Source of the DNA: Eremomyces bilateralis CBS 781.70
Lineage: Eukaryota > Ascomycota > Dothideomycetes > Eremomycetales > Eremomycetaceae
Assembly (NCBI RefSeq): GCF_010015585.1
Contig: NW_022985072.1
Location: 124,001 to 188,000, forward strand
DNA: 64,000 nucleotides
Direction of reading: 5' to 3'
This document shows positions 1-10,808 of this stretch, piece after piece. The notes under the pieces are model-generated. The model made no database searches and had not been told where the DNA came from. It saw nothing but the letters and a program-made list of their open reading frames with translations. Position 1 is the stretch's first letter; every line of letters begins with the position of its first letter. The position numbers were made by a program, and so were the translations under genes.

Positions 1-1899
1 CTCGGAAGTGATCAAGCCTAGGCATCATGGCGCCAAGGTTCAATCTGGGGGAATCCTGGTGGAATCCCGGACAAGCTGTCGATTATCAATATGGCAAACT
101 TGCCGAAGAGCTCGAGAACAATTCAACCAGTTCAAACAATTCATACTTCGTGAAACAAACCCAGTCGAGGCCATGGGCATGGGTTTCCTTGACGTTCCCT
201 AAAATTAAGTGACGACTTGACTTCGGCTGTAATCGACTCCTCTGACACTAGAGGGGAAAGTCAACTTCGTAACAGAAACTTGCAAGAAATACGTAATAAG
301 CGGGGAATGGCATTCATCTCAAGTGCCAGCAGGATGATCTGAGGTACTGACTTCTGAACAACCGAAAGCTTCATCAACGAGACTGAATAGGTATGTACGT
401 GTGCAGAAATGGATGGCGATGAACTATAACCAAAGTTCGATTTCGTTAAGCGTCTGCCACCAAATCCTAAGGCGGGGTTAAGGAGAGAATGACAGTGGTT
501 TGGTCGAGACAAATTCCAAAAGTACAATCGTCAATCATTAATCAACCTAGCCGCTAAATATAACGATCAGCCATCGCCCATCAGGTAAGTTTAAAGTGGG
601 TTCACACTTACGATACTTAGTCCCTACTATGGATCTCTCCCGTTGATTATCATCCGACATCAGACAGAAAGAGGGGAAGGTCTGGCAGCTCGTGAAGAAT
701 CAAGAAACCATGCTACGTACTGGTGTTGTTCGTGGTGCGACTTGCCGATTTCCACTGTCGTGTGTGGTAATTATCGTCAAACGCTTCGGCCGTATCTGGA
801 GTCCTGGGCAGTGGACATGGTCCAGAAGAACGGTAGGTCATAGCATTGCCCTCTAAATGACATACGATGATAGACTGTAGTCTGTACGTCTTTAGCTCTT
901 TGCTATGCCGCGGTCATTGCGACTGCGGACAGCGATTGGCTATTGCCAGCGATGCCATCCACCATTGCGGATGCAATTCCGGCTCCAACTTCGCCGTGGA
1001 TGAAAAGAAGTTAAGTCAAGCCATCGTGCAGGACACTAATATTAACTAGTAGAATGCAGTAGCTGCTGTGGCGTTTCTGGTTCAACTTTTCAACTCTCAA
1101 ATACATTGAGCCAACCAGCAAAGAATTCAGATACACCATAATGAAATAACTGACTTGAGTTCATGAGGACAACGGCAACCCCCGACAATTGTTCTCCTGC
1201 TCTAAACGCAATGAAATTAACTGAATACATATATGGATGGACAATGAACTCCAGGTGAATATGAGATGTGAAAAAGGAGTGACACGTGATAGCGTGCATT
1301 AGCGCGTTTTCTTCAACAAAGGGAATGGTCTGCCACCGCGTCCATAATGGCAATTGGCAATACGTCGCCTCAGGCCGAATTATTTGTCGCTTTTGATCCA
1401 TCTACGACATCTACAATTCTACGCTCATGCTATTAATGGTCAAGAGATATCATGTTTCAGTTCTTTTAAGTTCTTGCGATTTTATTTTTCTCAGCGTCAC
1501 TGGATAGCCTTATCTTCAATGCTGATGAAGCACTTGGCTTGTCCAACTTTGGCAATGGGGTGAAAACAGGAGAGGCGTAATTATTCGTTCAAACTCCCCT
1601 ACCATTCTGTTCAACATCCCCTACCATTCTCTAGCTATTCAATATTCCATAATAATACCTACCGCGCACTCAGCTGGAATGTCTTCTATCGGCTCCACCT
1701 TCCCGACTCCCAAAGTGAAAGGATTTCCTTCTGTTCCGTTCCTTCTTCCGTCAATCTTTCCCAACATATCTACTATTCTATTGCAGCTAATATTTTATAC
1801 AACGCGTCTTTCAACCCATATTCAGCCTAGACAGAACACCAAGAGCATATAATCCGACAGCTACAGTCCGAATCACAGCTTGGTTCTATCAAAACGAAC
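1..1899. other. left-edge region, no convincing gene
   Basis: Only short open frames occur here and none shows a recognisable domain. The frame starting at base 2 is open from the window edge to a stop near 202 and could be the last exon of a gene lying to the left, but the translation is not recognisable. From about 1690 the strand becomes rich in CT tracts (1720-1770) and holds an ATTTTATAC stretch near 1790, which fits the promoter and leader of the DNA ligase gene starting at 1900. Confidence 0.5.
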
Positions 1900-4566
1900 A
1901 TGGCACTCAAATTCTCTGCATTTTGCAACCTTCTCCACGAACTGGAGAGGACGGTCACCAAAGATCCCCCTCTACTTCCTGCACGACGCGATGAAATCCT
2001 TCACGAGAGAACTTCTATGTGGTTCCGGCAGAACCGTCAAGCAATCGATTTGACCGATGGTGTCGCCATCCTCTCTACCTTCCTTCCAGAACAGCGGACG
2101 GACCGAGTTTACCAGCTGCAAGCGCGATCGTTGTCCAAGATCATTGGGCGCTGTTATCAAATGCCGAGTGCGCGTTTCGACAAGCTACGAAAGTACGAGA
2201 TCCCCGGCCATGGGGATTTGGCAGAATGCCTCGAACGAGATCAGAGGCTGTATGATGCTGAACCTCGAGTTCAACTGAATGGAAATGCTGGTGACGTTAC
2301 GGTAGAAGAGGTGGATCGCTGCATGCAGCAGCTGGCAGGACGGAGCAGGTTTTCGAATCCTGATGTTCGCCGATCTGCACGACAGGATCTAGGCGGTGTC
2401 CCTATCGTGGAGCTTCTGAGGCCGCTGTATTGGCGTCTGCGCTCCAGGGAAGCGAAGTGGTTGACAAGACTTATCTTGAAAAATTTCAGTCCCGTTGTCT
2501 TCAATCCTCCGCTTGTGTTGTCCTGCTATCATTTTCTACTCCCCTCCCTCTTAAAATTTCAGAATGACTTTGCAGCAGCTGTGAAGTTGCTGAAGGGTCA
2601 ATTCTCCCCACTCCCCTCGAGCACGGACGTCGATTCAGCTGCTGGCTTTAGATACATGGCATCCGAAAACTTGCAACCTCAGATCAACGTCAAAGTTGGG
2701 AGGCCAACGCACCACAAAGCTTGGAGCTTGAATAACTGCCTAAAGCTGTGCGGGAGAAGGAAGTGGATTGTTGAAAGGAAATATGATGGTGAATTTGCCG
2801 AGATTCACATTGATCTCACGGCGAATCCGGATCCTGTAGGAACCGATTGTATCAGAATCTTCTCGAAATCTGGAAAAGATTCGACGAGAGATCGAGCCAA
2901 TGTCCACGACACGATCAAAAGGAGTCTGAAGCTAGGAACGCCTCAATGTCTCATCAAGCGCAAGGCAATCTTGTTGGCAGAGATGGTGGTTTGGAGCGAC
3001 CGTGACAACAAAGTGCTTCCTTTTGATCATATCCGTCGCCATGTCTCTCGGTCCGGATCGTATTACGGCAAATCGTTGGATGGCTTCTCTTCGGATTACA
3101 GCAGCGAGAATCTTGCGTTGGTTTACTTTGACATGCTGCTCCTGGATGACGACGTCGTTATGCGCAAACATCATGGGGAAAGGCGAGAAGTTCTGGGACG
3201 GGTGGTGAAGAAGATCAGAGGGAGATCGATGACAGCGCTGTATCGCCAGATTGACTTTGGGTCTCCTGATGCATCGACAAAGCTCGCTAAACAGCTAGGG
3301 GCTGCTCTTGGTTGCGCGGCGGAGGGGCTTCTGCTGAAACCTGCCGATCAACCATATTTCACCTTCAAACATCCCTCCAAGATGAATGAACTGAGCTGTC
3401 ACGGATACATAAAGCTCAAGAAAGACTACCTTGTCTCCCTGGGAGGAGAACGAGACGTTTGTGACCTTGCCGTTGTGGGTGGATTGTATGACGCTCTAGG
3501 CGAGAAACAAATGGCGAGAGGGACCAAGGGTGTCAAATATACCAAGTTCTTCCTCGGCTGTTTGACGAACCCTGACGAGGTTCGCTTTAATGGGATTCCC
3601 GTATTCCAAGTCGTAGCGGGACTCGGCGACGCTGAGATAATTCCAAAAGCCATCTTTAAAGCACTGAACGATGATGTCCGATTCAAGGCATCCGTTGCTG
3701 GTTCTGGAAGTTCCGACATGCGAGTCATCGGCTATTCTGGGATCGAAAAGAAGGAACTTGAAGAGATGAGTCTTTTCTGGCCTCCCCCCGTGGTCGAAAT
3801 TCTAGGGAGCGGATTCGTCCGACCGCCGTCTTGCGACTTCATGATGCTTCGACATCCGCGCATGCTGAAATTCCACGCAGACCGTACCTGGGTCGATGCG
3901 CTGACCTTCTCGGGGTTGCAGAAAGATGCAACCGAGTCAAATAAAACGTCGGGGCTCGTCACTGGAATCAGTGTCGCACTGGTTTCGAGAAGCATGGGCG
4001 TTGATCAATATGATGGTGACGAGCTTTCGAATAAAGAGTGGGAAGCGGAACTCGTCCAGGTCGTGCATGAAGTGAGCCGGCGGGTCCGAGCAAATATTGA
4101 AGCGGGCACAAGCGACCTGGACGGGATCCCCCTTCGGCATAGATATGGGGCCTCAGTCTCCATGTCGATGCTCCGGTCTAGCCTTTCGTCGACACTTCAG
4201 ACATCCTCTGCAGGCAGCACTGAACTCGAGACCATGACGAACACAGGTTTTACGGCAGCTATCTCCTCCAGTGTGCCAACAAGGCCTCCACGGCTAAACA
4301 GAGAGTTGACCCGGACGCCATCAATCCGACCATCGGGCTCTGCTACCGTTACTGAATCGAACACAACTATTCTCCCTACCCCTGTCGCTGCCGACGGCGG
4401 TCTCCCAAGCACTGATAGTAGAAACACGTGCGAAAATGTTCCAGAGTCCAGGAGCCAGGAATTTTCTCGCTCGCTCAAACGACCGAGGAGGGAGATTCAG
4501 AGCAGGATACAGAAGGTATCCCCGCCTCGAATACTCGAGGATGTTACGAATGAAGCGGAGCGGTGA
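1900..4566 (+). CDS. ATP-dependent DNA ligase domain protein (BRCT-less, Lig4-like)
   Basis: Intronless gene for 888 residues. It should seal nicks in duplex DNA through a lysyl-AMP intermediate, acting in the nucleus. The nucleotidyltransferase motifs are visible in order: motif I ERKYDGE with the adenylated Lys at residue 294, motif III near 407 (VYFDMLLLDD), motif IV near 476 (EGLLLKP) and motif V near 503 (YIKLKKDYL). The N-terminal 200 residues resemble the helical DNA-binding domain of eukaryotic ligases, and an OB-fold-like region follows motif V. The last 200 residues are Ser/Thr-rich and look disordered. No BRCT repeat is visible, so this is not canonical Lig4 (which carries BRCTs and binds Xrcc4/Lif1), and the N-terminus lacks a PIP box as in Lig1. 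The start at 1900 follows a CT-rich leader. Family assignment is firm; the pathway is inferred. Confidence 0.88.
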   Translation: MALKFSAFCNLLHELERTVTKDPPLLPARRDEILHERTSMWFRQNRQAIDLTDGVAILSTFLPEQRTDRVYQLQARSLSKIIGRCYQMPSARFDKLRKYEIPGHGDLAECLERDQRLYDAEPRVQLNGNAGDVTVEEVDRCMQQLAGRSRFSNPDVRRSARQDLGGVPIVELLRPLYWRLRSREAKWLTRLILKNFSPVVFNPPLVLSCYHFLLPSLLKFQNDFAAAVKLLKGQFSPLPSSTDVDSAAGFRYMASENLQPQINVKVGRPTHHKAWSLNNCLKLCGRRKWIVERKYDGEFAEIHIDLTANPDPVGTDCIRIFSKSGKDSTRDRANVHDTIKRSLKLGTPQCLIKRKAILLAEMVVWSDRDNKVLPFDHIRRHVSRSGSYYGKSLDGFSSDYSSENLALVYFDMLLLDDDVVMRKHHGERREVLGRVVKKIRGRSMTALYRQIDFGSPDASTKLAKQLGAALGCAAEGLLLKPADQPYFTFKHPSKMNELSCHGYIKLKKDYLVSLGGERDVCDLAVVGGLYDALGEKQMARGTKGVKYTKFFLGCLTNPDEVRFNGIPVFQVVAGLGDAEIIPKAIFKALNDDVRFKASVAGSGSSDMRVIGYSGIEKKELEEMSLFWPPPVVEILGSGFVRPPSCDFMMLRHPRMLKFHADRTWVDALTFSGLQKDATESNKTSGLVTGISVALVSRSMGVDQYDGDELSNKEWEAELVQVVHEVSRRVRANIEAGTSDLDGIPLRHRYGASVSMSMLRSSLSSTLQTSSAGSTELETMTNTGFTAAISSSVPTRPPRLNRELTRTPSIRPSGSATVTESNTTILPTPVAADGGLPSTDSRNTCENVPESRSQEFSRSLKRPRREIQSRIQKVSPPRILEDVTNEAER

Positions 4567-5089
4567 AGATGGACATCGCCAGTGCTTTACCATCTCTTAT
4601 AGCGGAATACAGAGTTGGAAGTGGTTTTGCGGCAATGGGTTTGTGCGGATCGTCAGCATTCTGGGGCTATGATATTGGAAAGTTGACGCGCAGACGATTA
4701 AATGGAAAGGAGGGCTGTCAATATCATTACGGAGTTTAGAAGTTTGAGGAGACAAAAGGAGTAAAGGACAAGCAGGTCAATGCCATGACCCCACGAAACC
4801 AAGCTTCCTAATGTTTATATCATTGCTTAGTGTGTAATGAATCCTTTAACTAAATCGAGTATCCGTGATACATATAGGTTAAAGATGAAGTTTGACAATC
4901 TAGAGTTGATAGGAATATTCTCTACTACGTCCCAGCTGTCAGTCTGGACCAGCGGACAGGGGTGGGTGAACAGGGGGGCAGCTTCCACACCTCATCATGA
5001 TCTGGCAACGTCAACTAAAACTTGAAGCCACCCACTGTCATTCCAATCCCTTGCACCGCACCACCATCCAACCGAACCATCGCGGAACC
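4567..5089. other. intergenic region, ligase to erv25
   Basis: The ligase 3' flank and the erv25 promoter. I see no gene. An ATG at 4997 is in frame with the erv25 start at 5090 but would bury the signal peptide, so it is not taken as the start. Confidence 0.5.
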
Positions 5090-5911
5090 ATGAAGAGCCT
5101 CATATCGGTCGCAGGGGCACTCTGCCTACTCACCCTCTCCCCCCTCGCCTCGGCCCTCAAATTCGAACTCCAAGCCCACCACGGCCACGAATCCGCCAAG
5201 CATGAGCGATGCATCCGTAACTTCGTCGCGAAGGAGCAGCTGGTCGTCGTCACGGCCATCGTCAGCGGATATCGGGGGGATGGGCAGACGCTCAATATGC
5301 ACGTATGTTTGAAGTGGGCGGGATGGAATGGGCGGACATGGAGACTTACGTGCTGGTAGATCAAAGATGCGGTTGGGAACGAATACGGGCGACCGCGCGA
5401 CGTGGCGGGTGAGAATCGGTATGCGTTCACGTCGCATGCGAACTCGGCGTTCGATGTATGTTTCGAGAACGTGCTGTCGGGGAATGGTACGTATCACGAA
5501 CTTCGACCCCCAAGCTTCACTAACCATCCACCGCTCCAGCGCAATACGGGATGAGCCCTTCGCGAATGGTTGAACTCGACATCGACATCGGCGCCGACGC
5601 GAAAGACTGGTCGCAAGTCCAGGCGCAGGAGAAGCTGAAGCCGCTGGAGATCGAGCTGCGGCGGATCGAGGAGACGGTGGGGGAGGTCGTCGGGGAGATG
5701 GATTACCTCCGCGAGCGCGAGCAGAAGCTGCGAGACACGAACGAAAGCACCAACGAGCGCGTGAAATGGTTCGGGATGTGCACGATCTTCGTGCTGATCG
5801 GGTTCGGAGGGTGGCAGGTTGTCTACTTGCGGTCATATTTCAGGTGGGTCTTAGAACACCGAGTGCGAAGTGTACGACTAACGGCGTCCCAGGTCAAAAC
5901 ATCTCATCTAA
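5090..5911 (+). CDS. erv25: Erv25, p24/emp24 family COPII cargo receptor
   Basis: Four exons (5090-5302, 5360-5486, 5540-5843, 5893-5911; introns of 57, 53 and 49 nt) give 220 residues, the normal length for Erv25. The protein is a type I membrane protein of ER-Golgi vesicles that works with Emp24 to load cargo such as GPI-anchored proteins. An N-terminal signal peptide ends around residue 22 (LASA), followed by a GOLD domain in which two Cys residues (in HERCIRN and DVCFEN) can form the family disulfide. A coiled coil follows (around [15 protein letters not shown]), then one transmembrane helix and a short tail ending YFRSKHLI, which matches the FF/dilysine-type sorting tail of the family. 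The 19-nt last exon is needed to recover that tail. A GPI-anchored protein that such receptors might carry is encoded at 24.3 kb, which may be coincidence. Confidence 0.95.
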
Positions 5912-6377
5912 AAGTCTACGGTTGTTGTTTTTGCTTTCTAGCTTGTATATGGGGCATGATGCATACTCCGAGCGGCGTACGGATGGCAAGAATTGGATCC
6001 TGCTTAGTGGGAGGAGGTCCATGGCAGGTCGACGATGAATTCAATAGCGCTCGGAAAACTTGAATTGGGGCTGATCAGGCTCATTACTGGGGCAGATCCG
6101 CGAACTTGATTTCGAAGTAAGGTTCGATAACACGTCTTATGAAGGGGGAGTGATAAATGGTGGGTCAATCAAAAGTACCTATAGGTATATTGAAGGAAAG
6201 AGCAGCCCTGTGACAACAGTCAACACATTGATCCTCTATACAAACCGCAGTACTACATTCGTGTTTCTTCTTCTCGTCCACCACGTCCTATTATTTCCTC
6301 GGCATGTTCAACTGGCACAATTCCTGATTTCGAAGTCGATCCTATCCTATGTCCAGATACCTACATTGAGCATCGCC
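5912..6377. other. intergenic region, erv25 to BTB gene
   Basis: The erv25 3' flank and the BTB gene leader; a CT-rich tract around 6265-6300 suggests a transcription start. Nothing else is seen. Confidence 0.5.
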
Positions 6378-7287
6378 ATGTTGCCGACTCCCGGAATCGA
6401 GGCAGCCCCATTGCCGCCCCCAAGGCCTCGTCGAAACCCTTTGAATCGAGCCTTCAAGAAATTGCGCTCCGCTCTGTCATTCCCCCGCTCCGGAACCGGT
6501 TCTAGCACCGCAGGCGAAGCGGACAGTTCTGCTGCTACTGAAAGGGGACGCTCACGGTGGGTCAACGATGGACTTGGATTTGCTGAGCGGCGGCGAGAGC
6601 ACTTCACGGGTTCCGATGCTAGATCACCCGATCTAATTCGATCGTAGATATAAGAAAATCGAAACGGTCGAGTTCTACGTCGGGCCCACCCTCAAAAGAT
6701 TCACCATCCACCGCGACCTCCTCCTCCCGATCCCCTACTTCCCCCGCCCCTCCGCGACGGGCGTCGAATCCTTCGAGGAACGCTCGTTCGACTTCCCCGA
6801 TTTCGAGGAACAGTCATTCAAACTGTTCGTCCAGCGCCTGCGCAAGGGCGGCAAGTCCCTTCACCGCCCCACCGATTTCTACGGCTTGCAGGACTACCTC
6901 GGCCTGTACGTCATCGGCGACCAGTTCAATTACGAGGCACTGAAGAACGAGGCGATGGATTTCGTGCGCGCGTATTACCGCGACAAGAACATGGCCGCGC
7001 CGCCGTATCGGCTGGAATACATATACGAGGCGACCAAAACGCCGAACAAGATGCGGGAATTCTTGGTGCACACCGCAGCATACAAAATGCTCTGCGAGAA
7101 AGAGGTCCCTGCGCCGGGTATGTGCGAGGTCGTCGGGAAAGGAGGCGAACTGGCGGTCGACTTGTTGAAGGCAGTGCTGAACTTCCATCACAATGGGATG
7201 ACGGATGCGAGGAGGAATGATTTGAACTGTCAGTGGCACGAACATGTGCAGACTGTAAAGTGTCCGGGTTCGGGAATCGGGTCATAG
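6378..7287 (+). CDS. fungal BTB/POZ domain protein
   Basis: Two exons (6378-6556 and 6648-7287, 91-nt intron) give 272 residues. The first exon encodes a basic, Pro/Ser-rich N-terminus. The splice restores the start of a BTB fold: TVEFYVGP, then FTIHRDLLL and IPYF, which matches the 'variant-hydrophobic-VG....F.vH..lL...S.yF' signature common in fungal BTB proteins. The BTB core covers roughly residues 60-165 and the C-terminal helices may extend it (BACK-like). Fungal members of this type are abundant and often of unknown role; some act as Cullin-3 adaptors. The upstream frame is open to 6150 without a better start. The 3' end lies 76 bp from the stop of the convergent complex I factor gene. 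Confidence 0.8.
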
Positions 7288-7363
7288 GTGGTCAAGGACC
7301 CTGATGGAGCGGATGGTCGCTCGGCGAAACCCTAATTGGTACTCTTGATTGAATGCAATCCTC

Positions 7364-8060
7364 CTATCGACTTGTCGATTTCGGAGTCCAACCCCCCGGT
7401 TGTTCGGTGCTCTGATTCCCTGTTTGTGATGTTGAACCGGGCTGCCGCGGTGACTGTCCTTCAACTGCTCTGGCCGGAGTCGACTCCGGACCGCCTTTCA
7501 AACCGCTGTCCTTCTGCTTGACCGTCCTCGAAGCTATTCCAGCCGGCGTGGATCGTATATCTGGGACATTGCTTTGCCCCTGCCCTTCAGGCGCGACGAG
7601 AAACGATTCCTGCGCCTCCCATCTCGCGTCCGCCGCCGCCGCCAGCTTCTTAATCTGCGCTTGCCGCACCTCGTCCAGTTGCTGTTCGTTGATCGACGGC
7701 GCATCCAGCCGCGTATGCCGTAGCCATTGGTGCCATTGCGCTGTCGACATGAGTTTCCGGATATGAAATCGCAAATGCACCGTCACGTACGTGTGATCTG
7801 AATGTCTCCAAAGTGGGCCTTCGGATTGTAATGTACGATGCGCCGCAGACGGTTCGCGTTGAGTGCGTCCTTGAATTCCCAGAAGGTGTTTCCCGAGAGA
7901 TCCGAGCCTCATTGGCGTTAGTTCCCAGAACGAAATGAAGCAGCCATGCGCCGGGTCCGCACTTACCGACGAGCCATTTGTTCCTCCACGGTAGTCTTAT
8001 GGATTTCCATTGGAACCATACGCGACTGAGGAGTCCGGGTGTGGGCGGTCGTGTCGACAT
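7364..8060 (-). CDS. NDUFAF2/NDUFA12-family complex I assembly factor
   Basis: Three exons on the minus strand (8060-7967, 7907-7791, 7740-7364; introns of 59 and 50 nt) give 195 residues. Spliced, the N-terminal 110 residues read as the NDUFA12/NDUFAF2 domain: FQWKSIRLPWR, then TFWEFKDALNANR, RIVHYNP, and PQWHQWLRHTR, all hallmark segments of the B17.2/B17.2L family. NDUFAF2 helps build the matrix arm of mitochondrial NADH:ubiquinone oxidoreductase. The C-terminal 70 residues are Gln/Pro/Ser-rich and disordered, which suits the assembly-factor branch (fungal N7BML-like) better than the structural subunit. Its presence argues against a complex I-lacking yeast. Confidence 0.92.
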
Positions 8061-8667
8061 CGGGGCGGATTATTCTGGCCAGGGAAGAACACGCAGAGGC
8101 TTCAGAAGCACATGACAATGTGATGGAGTGAGGATATATCCCAACATATGGTCAAATCCGAATCCTAACAGCGACCGAAGCTCCATGTGTAAATTTAGGA
8201 TCGCGCTATGAACTTCCCAGGGCCCGCAGGGGTCGAATGAGGATGACGCATGAAATTGTGGCTGGACACCTTTACTTGTGGCTGGGGCTTTGACACGCAC
8301 TACAGCTCAAACAACAGAATCTCGAACTTCATTCCTCCTCAAAGACAGTTACAGAGTTACACAGATAATCATACAATCTTCGTTCTGATCGAACTCCGCT
8401 CCCAATCTAGTTTGCGAATGTACCTATCTGAGCGATCTCGCTCTACGAATATCAAGATCCCAACCCTACATATAGCGTAGCTAACCAGCGCCCCTCGTCG
8501 CTCCCCGCGCTGCTTTGTCAACGCCGGCGCATATGACAGATTCAACGAATTTAAAGGCCCATCACTGAATACACAACCTTCTATAACAATATATCCCGAC
8601 ATTACAGACGCGAATCTCCGAACCACTCCCACCACCTACATAAACCGGACCAAGCCCCCAACCCAAG
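8061..8667. other. divergent promoter region, complex I factor / calponin gene
   Basis: About 600 bp between two genes transcribed outward. The part nearest 8668 is rich in CA/CT (8560-8660), as in a fungal leader. No internal gene is supported. Confidence 0.5.
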
Positions 8668-10808
8668 ATGGCCTCGGTGTCGTCTCTGGATCAGGACATG
8701 CGCAAGCTGCGTCTTGGCCGATACACTCCACAAGCAGCGAACGAAATCAGGTTATGGATTGAGGATACACTCGGGGAGAAGTTACCGCCCGGAGATTTGT
8801 TGGATGTCCTTAAGGATGGAACTGTACTCTGCAGGTAGGCATTCCGGTCATCTTCCCTATGGATCGCACCGCTGACTGCGATTGCTTCAAAGGCTAGCCA
8901 ATCTGGCCCTTCCCCCGCCCGGAATCAAATTCAAGAAATCGAACATGCCTTTCATGCAGATGGAAAACATTTCCCATTTCCTCAAGGCGTGCGAAATGCC
9001 CCCGCTCAATCTTCAGGCCCACGATCGTTTCCTCACAGTCGACCTATATGAGGCCAAAGATCCCGCGCAAGTCCTCCAGTGTATGGGCGCATTCAGTCGC
9101 GTGGCGCATTCCGTAAATCCGACACGATTCCGTACCACCATCGGCCCGAAGCGAACGGTCATCAGCCCCACGACAACAGGATCCGCGACAGGTTTCACAC
9201 CCATAAGTCCGGTGAAGGAAAGCAGTTCCAGGCCTGGACCTTCTCGTGAAATGAGCCCTACCATTACTGGCGGATCGAACTCTTCGAAGACGACAAATGG
9301 GGGAGCGAGGTCGCCGCCTTCGGTGAGTAGCTGGAGCAAAAGGAAGGATGAACATGTGACATCCCCGGCATGGAACATTGCACAATACGGTGCGTGTACT
9401 ACGCCTCTAATTAGTGATATGACACTAATATGATATAGGGTACATGGGCGGTGCTAGTCAAGGTAACCAGGGGATCGCATTCGGTGCTCGCCGGCAAATA
9501 ACGTCTGCGGCTCCTAATGTCCCATCGCTGGCCGAGAAGGAACGAAAACGGAAGGAGAAGGAGGCTGAGGATCAGAGGTTGCGGCAGCTTGCGGAAGAAG
9601 CGGAGAACATACGCCGGATCGAACGAGAAGCCGAGGAGGAGCGGATTCGCGTTGCAGAGGAGAGGCGATGGGAGGACGAGACTCGCCGACTGCGTGAAGA
9701 GGAGAAGAAACGGGTCGAACAGCAGAAAGTCGAGTGGGAAGAGCAGGAGAGGAGATGGAAAGCGGCCGAAGAAGCGCGACTGCGTGAAGAGAGAGAAGCC
9801 CAAGAACAGTTCGAAAAGGAGACCCAGAGGCCGCGTGCTCCAAGCGATGCCAAGCTGCGTGGTCAATACCTCAGCGACTACAAAAGGGAACAGGTTTCGC
9901 GATCGAACTCTCGAAACGATTCGAGGGAGAACACACTGTCTCCGGACAGACAGCGGGTGGTGGAACTCGAGCGACAGCTAGCGGAAGCAAAGGAGCGCGA
10001 GAGACAATATGAATTGGAACGAGAGGAGAAACTCCGACAAAAGCAGGAGAGCCCACAGCGCCAAAACCGTTCACGATCGCGGAGTCGTCCCAGACCACCC
10101 CCTCGAGCACCTTCGCCAAAGGATAGCGAGGTTTCGTGGGCCGGTGACGAACGAGAATATCTTCGACAGCAAGTCAATGACTATCGGAGTAAAGCCGCTT
10201 CCAACATTGGATCACACCGACCGCTGCCCGATCCATCAACTTCATCGCCGAAGCCTCCAGCACCCGGACGATCTCTTCCTGATCCATCAACATTATCGCC
10301 GAAGCCCCCAACACCCGCCCGGCCGCTCCCCAACCCATCTTCCGCACCAACCTCATCCCGCCCCCTCCCTGACCCCACAAGTTACCGCCCCAAACCCCCC
10401 CTTCCCATCTCCCGAACCGACCAATTCCTCTCCTCCCATCCCGCCCCCACCCGCTCCCTCCCCACCACCCACCAGCCCTCCGAAACCGCGCACCTCACTG
10501 CCGCCGAACAAGACGCCGAAACCGCCCGCCGCCACGCCGCGCAACAGAAGACGAAAGCTGGCGGCTGGGCCTCAAAGAGCCTGCTGGAGCGGGAGATGGA
10601 GCGCGAGCGCGAGCGGCAGCAGGAGTGGGAAGAGGCGCAGAAGGCGTCGCGGACGGCGAAGCGGGATTTGAGTGAGGGGACCGGGGAGGGGCAGTCGTGG
10701 GATGTGAATCAGTATGGGTATATGGGCGGCGATGGGCAGAATCGGGGGGGTAGTGGGATCGGGTTTGGGGCGAGGAGGCAGATTATTGGACCGAGGCCGA
10801 AGCCGTGA
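8668..10808 (+). CDS. calponin-homology, calponin-repeat cytoskeletal protein (Scp1/transgelin-like, extended)
   Basis: Three exons (8668-8834, 8893-9389, 9439-10808; introns of 58 and 49 nt) give 677 residues. Residues about 22-135 form a single calponin-homology domain (EIRLWIEDTLGEKLP, then LKDGTVLCRLANL, NISHFLKAC), the type found in Scp1/transgelin, which binds and bundles F-actin. A calponin-type repeat follows near residue 217-243 (QYGYMGG with GIAFGARRQI), then a long Glu/Arg-rich coiled coil (about 250-430), a Pro-rich stretch (about 470-560) and a second, nearly identical calponin-type repeat at the extreme C-terminus (about 645-672). Yeast Scp1 is only about 200 residues, so this is an elongated version with its repeats separated by a rod. 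It probably acts at cortical actin. Confidence 0.88.
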
